Shown one piece after another: positions 60,101 to 64,000 of a stretch of DNA of 64,000 nucleotides (positions within the stretch are counted from its first letter, which is position 1; every line of letters starts with the position of its first letter). Under the pieces are notes generated by a model. That model was not told where the DNA came from and searched no databases. It saw only the letters and a program-made list of their open reading frames with translations. Source of the stretch: Apostichopus japonicus (lineage: Eukaryota; Echinodermata; Holothuroidea; Aspidochirotida; Stichopodidae); contig NC_092574.1 of assembly GCF_037975245.1 (NCBI RefSeq), positions 5,946,713-6,010,712 of the forward strand. Direction: 5' to 3'. A program made the translations under genes and the position numbers.

Positions 60101-61147
60101 TTAAATATATCACATTTTCTTGCGTATGTTTGATGGTGATACTTATCGCTGTCATCTCGTGGGTGGAAAACTCGGAATTACACGCTACTATATACAGATT
60201 AAAGCAATCGCTTCACGTGACTCTGGAATTAACGAATTAAGGTGTACACAAAAATACCTACCAAACGCGAAAATCATGATGACAGCCTCTACCCAGTTTA
60301 AGCCACGTCCTCGTTTATCTTCGACACATGGAATACTAGTAGTGGAGGCGTACACGAGAAGGAGTAGAAAGAAAACGAAAGAGGCGCTGTGGTTCATGAA
60401 TTTCATAAAAGGTGACCGCATTAGTTGCCCTACTTTACTTCGAGGAAAGATTAGGTAGTAAATTGCCATGAACGGGAGTAAAGAGCTAAGTCCGAAACAG
60501 ATGAAAACTTTATTTACAAGATGGCGTCGCCGCCACCCTGGAAACCCATCGTACCAAATGGAGGCAAGTAGTTGCTGGGCATGTGGATGAGCAGCAAACT
60601 GCGGAGAGAGAGGAAAATCAATTTCTTTAACAAATTTCAGTTTCAGTTTTGCTCCCTGTCTATCATTTATGTTTTTTTTAGTAATAGGATATATATACGA
60701 CAAGAAAATTTATTCCCGAGTATTAGTATAAGTATTAAAAGGAGTATAAACAAAGGGATAAATGAGATCTATTCCAGAATAAGAACCGGAAGAGGAACAG
60801 GAATATAATCTCCAAATATTTTCATACCTATATCATATACACACATCCAGACAGAACTTTGGTTACTAAACTGAGAGCTTCATTTACGTGGTTGTATACT
60901 AGAGGCTATAGGGGCATACAGCTGGTCCTATACTGGGTATATAACGTGTTCGGTATTTGCTATTTTTGGATAGATTATAGTACCTGTTTCTGGTCATATT
61001 TTAATGCCAGTTTAAATCTGGTAAGTCCGATCTGACCTTCCTCAACTCTGTCACTATAACATTGGTCATCTTCCTCCGATTCTTTGTTTAGTACGGCGAT
61101 CACTTCCTCTGTGGTTCTGCACTGCTCCAATAATTCTACGGCGTACA
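53569..61147 (-). CDS. TRPC4/5: TRPC4/5-type cation channel, 3' part (7 exons in window, 5' end off the right edge)
   Basis: TRPC4/5 channels are plasma-membrane, calcium-permeable tetramers opened downstream of Gq/phospholipase C. The exons complement(53569-54142, 54935-55101, 57368-57586, 58017-58212, 58709-59174, 60262-60598, 60984-61147) keep phase and give 707 residues before TGA. In order: [15 protein letters not shown] (end of the ankyrin/linker region), [19 protein letters not shown] (a TRPC4/5 signature), S1-S5, a pore segment [14 protein letters not shown]6 with [11 protein letters not shown], the TRP helix [15 protein letters not shown] and the conserved [11 protein letters not shown]. 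After these comes a coiled-coil-prone tail and a C-terminal LTRL that fits a class I PDZ ligand, as TRPC4/5 end in TTRL. The ankyrin repeats must lie past base 64000; none is visible up to the edge. Assignment to 4 versus 5 is not meaningful for an invertebrate. Confidence 0.93.
54935..55101 (-). CDS. TRPC4/5: TRPC4/5 exon: CIRB-adjacent coiled coil
   Basis: [40 protein letters not shown] and [16 protein letters not shown]. It corresponds to YQEV..NLVKRYVAAM...EEN.KELKQDISSFR, the calmodulin/IP3-receptor-binding region of TRPC channels. Donor gtctgt is weaker than the other donors, but it restores the conserved SSLRYE junction. Confidence 0.92.
55102..57367 (-). other. TRPC intron
   Basis: 2.27 kb, AT-rich. 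An AAAC-type run adjoins the acceptor (55107-55160). No exon or bounded element is recognised. Confidence 0.55.
57368..57586 (-). CDS. TRPC4/5: TRPC4/5 exon: TRP helix
   Basis: [40 protein letters not shown] and a basic [12 protein letters not shown] end. EWKFAR is the TRP box, conserved in all TRPCs. Phase 0 at both ends. Confidence 0.95.
57814..57931 (-). repeat. 14-bp C-rich minisatellite in TRPC intron (G-rich in transcript)
   Basis: About eight copies of CCCCTCCACCCCAA, mostly perfect, the last two with CTCCA substitutions. The transcribed strand is read so that the RNA has repeated UUGGGGUGGAGGGG, with many closely spaced G3-G4 runs suited to G-quadruplex folding. It lies between the S6 and TRP-helix exons (intron 57587-58016). 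Confidence 0.9.
58017..58212 (-). CDS. TRPC4/5: TRPC4/5 exon: pore helix, selectivity region and S6
   Basis: [40 protein letters not shown] and [20 protein letters not shown]. The [12 protein letters not shown]6 core is fully conserved. The pore motif is LVW where vertebrate TRPC4/5 have LFW. Confidence 0.94.
58709..59174 (-). CDS. TRPC4/5: TRPC4/5 exon: S2 to S5 and start of pore loop
   Basis: [29 protein letters not shown], then S3, [20 protein letters not shown] (S4), [20 protein letters not shown] (S4-S5 linker and S5), and a pore turret with two cysteines ([11 protein letters not shown]). Donor gtaagt. The 'MPPVPPP' sequence just upstream in the same frame is intronic and comes from the adjacent hAT element. 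Confidence 0.94.
59266..60055. mobile_element. hAT-type element in TRPC intron, chimeric
   Basis: Perfect 14-bp ends CAAGGGCGGCGGAA / TTCCGCCGCCCTTG with a perfect 8-bp duplication GGAGTACG at 59258-59265 and 60056-60063. G/C homopolymers lie near both ends. The middle (about 59437-59727) is a copy of the left part of the element at 9565, starting CAGGCGTAGGAGCCCAATTT, with a ~55-bp extra insert that holds GCGCGCTACGCGCGC. No transposase frame. It fills most of the intron 59175-60261. Confidence 0.9.
60262..60598 (-). CDS. TRPC4/5: TRPC4/5 exon: pre-S1 region and S1
   Basis: [30 protein letters not shown], two hydrophobic stretches ([35 protein letters not shown]) and SPFMKFMNH between them, ending [12 protein letters not shown] across donor gtaggt. 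Confidence 0.95.
60984..61147 (-). CDS. TRPC4/5: TRPC4/5 exon: linker after ankyrin repeats
   Basis: [40 protein letters not shown] and [14 protein letters not shown]. It matches the AVELLDQCR.TEE...KLAIKYHQKEF stretch of TRPC4/5. It enters in phase 1, so one base of its first codon is in an exon beyond the window. Confidence 0.9.
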
Positions 61148-61365
61148 CTAAAATGAAAATTAACAGTATAATAAAAGCATAAAGCCTTGAGGGGAATTTT
61201 TGTTTGCAATTCAGGTTAGGTGTTAAATATAATCCCTAATTGAAGGATCACTGACAGGATCACTATGGATAGCTATAAAGAAATAAAAAAAAGGAACAAA
61301 CAAACATCAATGACACGGAGAATACGAAAACTGACAAATCCAAAAATAAAAACACTTTATAGTAA

Positions 61366-61734
61366 AGAGGGCGTTGTGGTCAAGTGGTTAATAGAGTTCC
61401 TTTATACTATTCTCTATACAGGAACTCTAGTGGTTAAGGCAGTGGATTTGTGATCTAAGGATTGCAGGTTCGAGTCCTGGCCAGATCATTGCGTTGTGCA
61501 CCTTGGACAAGGCACTTTATCTCCATTGCCTCTCTTCACCCAGGTGTATAAATGGGGACCTGTGAGATAAAACTGCCAGCTGGGCGCTGTTTAGCTGCTG
61601 CCATGTGGAGGGATTGTCTCTATGTTTGACATGTTATCGTTGACTGGGGTAATATTGTGATTGTAAAGCGCATAGAAATGCATTTGCATAGAGTTGCGCT
61701 ATATAAATGAATATATTATTATTATTATTATTAA
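61366..61734 (+). mobile_element. tRNA-derived SINE in TRPC intron
   Basis: The head AGAGGGCGTTGTGGTCAAGT, a second A-box-like TAGTGGTTAAGGCAGTGG, the B-box GGTTCGAGTCC (61468-61478, perfect to GGTTCGANNCC), a body with TTCACCCAGGTGTATAAATG, and the end TTGCGCTATATAAATGAATA followed by (ATT)n. Compared with the copy at 13640-14001 it has an extra ~45 nt between two A-box-like parts, containing the inverted pair AGAGTTCC / GGAACTCT. It lies antisense to TRPC. Confidence 0.85.
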
Positions 61735-63226
61735 AGTCCAATAGAAATAACTTCACCAGCTCTCTCAAGTGAGTGATTTCATTTTTACAGGACCTATAAA
61801 CGATTACTCATGTTCTTTTTATTGACATAGATTTCAGTGCATTTGGCGAATGTCATAAGTAATTTTGTACCAGGTCCCGCCCCTTCCCCCATCCACATCA
61901 TATCCGAGATTTCATGAATGTAAGTAAACTTACGTTAATAAAGTCAAAAATTTTTACAACAGAAACCTTCACTGTTCCTCAATGTTTTCCATTCAAAACG
62001 AAGTTGTATTAATATCTTTGTACATAGATGATCCGAGTATATATTGCTAATCAGATAATCTGTTTGAGAAAGCCCGCCCTTACGCAAGGTGGGATCGATC
62101 GTGAATCTCACCACTGAGCCACCGTCCAATGAGCTTCCATATCAGAACTGGGCTAAAATAACTCGTCACCAGACATGGATTTAAACAGTTTGTATGAAAA
62201 AACACACACGTATATTGAATATGTCTATACAAATATGCATGCAGAGAACCATTAAATTATTCATAAATGCGATGAATTCAGCTTTTCGACAAGTCTCGAT
62301 TCATTATATACTCATCCCACTCATTATCAACAATTTATGTCTTGTTAATGGTAAAACAAAATGATAAAAGTCCATATTCTTTATTTTTTCCCAAGATAGA
62401 TGTAGCTTGATATTTCTTATGCTTTTCTTGATTAATTATCCAATACTTTTGTCTAACAAAATAGAAACAAAATTTCAAAATTTTGCAAATAAAGTAGATA
62501 CTTGATAACTCGTCAATTACGGGCAGCCAGATGTGTCATTATCCCATCAAAATCTTTTAGATAGATTAAGGGATAAAAGCACTTATTTATGATTAAACCG
62601 TGTCAGAATAACTTAAAGTTACAACCTCAATATCGCCATACATGTGTTAGAATTTCATTCAAGTACGTTTAAAGTAGACTGAAAATGATACTGACATATT
62701 GTCTAACTGATTAAAAAGTTTTTTTTTTATTCTTCGTATTTGTCTTGTTTACTTCAACATTGTTTGGTAAAGTCTCTTTCATAGCTTTGTAAAATCTTGA
62801 TGTAAGTGAATCATCACTCGTCAGGGCAATTAATACTTTAGCTGAAAACACATCAATAACGGATACATCAAAGAGAGAATAACAAAATCCACACAGAAAG
62901 ATGACACCTCCATTTCAAAACCTCGTTCATAACTACAGGTAAGGTTGTTTGATTGTAACCCTATGTTCAATGTAACATCACTCAATCTGGTGTTGCCAGA
63001 TGCTTACGAAAAAATTACCAAATTTGTGTTTTCGCAATAAAAATTGCTATAAGGAATTGGTTTGACCCTAGGATGCGAAAAATGATTATTAATTCATATA
63101 TATATTTTTCATTCATTTTTTTTTTGGGGGGGGGGGGGTTGTGGCAATTTTGGTGGGCAACCAATTAAACCCCTAGAAGATTTCTTTCACTACGAGAAAA
63201 CAGGTAGAATTTTCAGTTTACGGTGC

Positions 63227-63367
<141 letters not shown>

Positions 63368-64000
63368 TCTTATCTTTATTCAATTGTAATATATTCATGT
63401 GAGTTGGTTTGCTTGTCTGTGCTGCACTCTCGATGCATATTTTAGCCAATAGTTCTTCCTTTTCCTCTCTTTTCCTCAAAGACGGGTCTTTATATGCTTC
63501 AGAAATTGTGCATGTTTAAATTACACCAAATATATATGAATTAAACAGAATGTGCTCTTCGTTGCTTGGTGACAAGGATCAAAATATAGTGTTAAGAGAA
63601 AAGCAGAAAAAGGTGATAATTCATGATGTGACAAATAGAAGGTAAAAAAAATTCACACACCTATATATAGGTACATACACATGCACATATATACTCAAAG
63701 GAAGAAGAATATTATATACTTTGCAATGTGACATCACTGTATAGATAAAAAAATCAATATAACTTGGGGAGAAATTCGATGTTAATTATCGTGTAAAACA
63801 TCGAGATTTCTTCATTTTTGGGGGGATAACCTTGGTTAGCAATCACTTTGCCATATTTTTTTTATTGTAATTCAGGGCATCTTCAAATTAACATTATTCA
63901 AGAAAAAACCTAAGCAAACTGTTTTAATGGTGTATATGCATGCATACATTTGCGCGCTGCAGTGAGCCATTATAATGGTATAATTCAGAAACTGGGTGAT

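Noticed and set aside
61425-61500. Possible tRNA gene
   Set aside because: A and B boxes are present but they continue into a SINE body with an (ATT)n tail and a matching copy at 13640-14001; no cloverleaf with a sensible anticodon stem was evident.

Overview
The window is eukaryotic nuclear DNA from an animal. It is AT-rich, with intron-split genes that use GT-AG splice sites, introns up to about 11.7 kb, and many transposon fossils and microsatellites. Protein similarity and repeat types (tRNA-derived SINEs, hAT and TTAA-flanked elements, LINE and Penelope-like debris) suggest a marine invertebrate. An echinoderm such as a sea cucumber is my best guess, but the sequence alone does not prove it. 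Three protein-coding genes can be assembled exon by exon with consistent reading phase. || Layout. 1-5.4 kb is repeat-dense: the end of a 762-bp direct/inverted repeat block, a cluster of 25-bp palindromes, a hAT-type element nested in a related one, a small inverted-repeat element carrying telomere-like repeats, and a broken LINE reverse-transcriptase end. 5.5-10.8 kb (+) is COQ2, the mitochondrial 4-hydroxybenzoate polyprenyltransferase of ubiquinone synthesis (7 coding exons, 429 aa). 13.2-46.8 kb (-) is an SH3RF/POSH-family E3 ubiquitin ligase scaffold (11 coding exons, 942 aa, RING plus four SH3 domains). It is convergent with COQ2. 46.9-53.5 kb is intergenic, with (TA)n tracts and a LINE fragment. 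53.6-61.1 kb (-) is the 3' part of a TRPC4/5-type cation channel (7 exons seen). Its N-terminal exons lie beyond the right edge of the window. || How the genes relate. No operon-like or shared-pathway link is evident: a coenzyme Q enzyme, a JNK-pathway scaffold ligase and a calcium-permeable channel are ordinary neighbours. Much of the interest lies in mobile-element activity inside the genes. Two Penelope-like insertions with target-site duplications sit in SH3RF introns, and one is a 353-bp-arm hairpin inserted 11 nt from the splice donor of a 62-nt exon. A 59-bp-offset duplication in COQ2 copies a splice donor. Sharply bounded hAT-type elements sit in COQ2 and TRPC introns. A C-rich minisatellite in a TRPC intron would make a G-rich RNA. 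|| Limits: exon boundaries come from reading frame, splice consensus and remembered family architecture. No alignment, RNA data or database search was possible.
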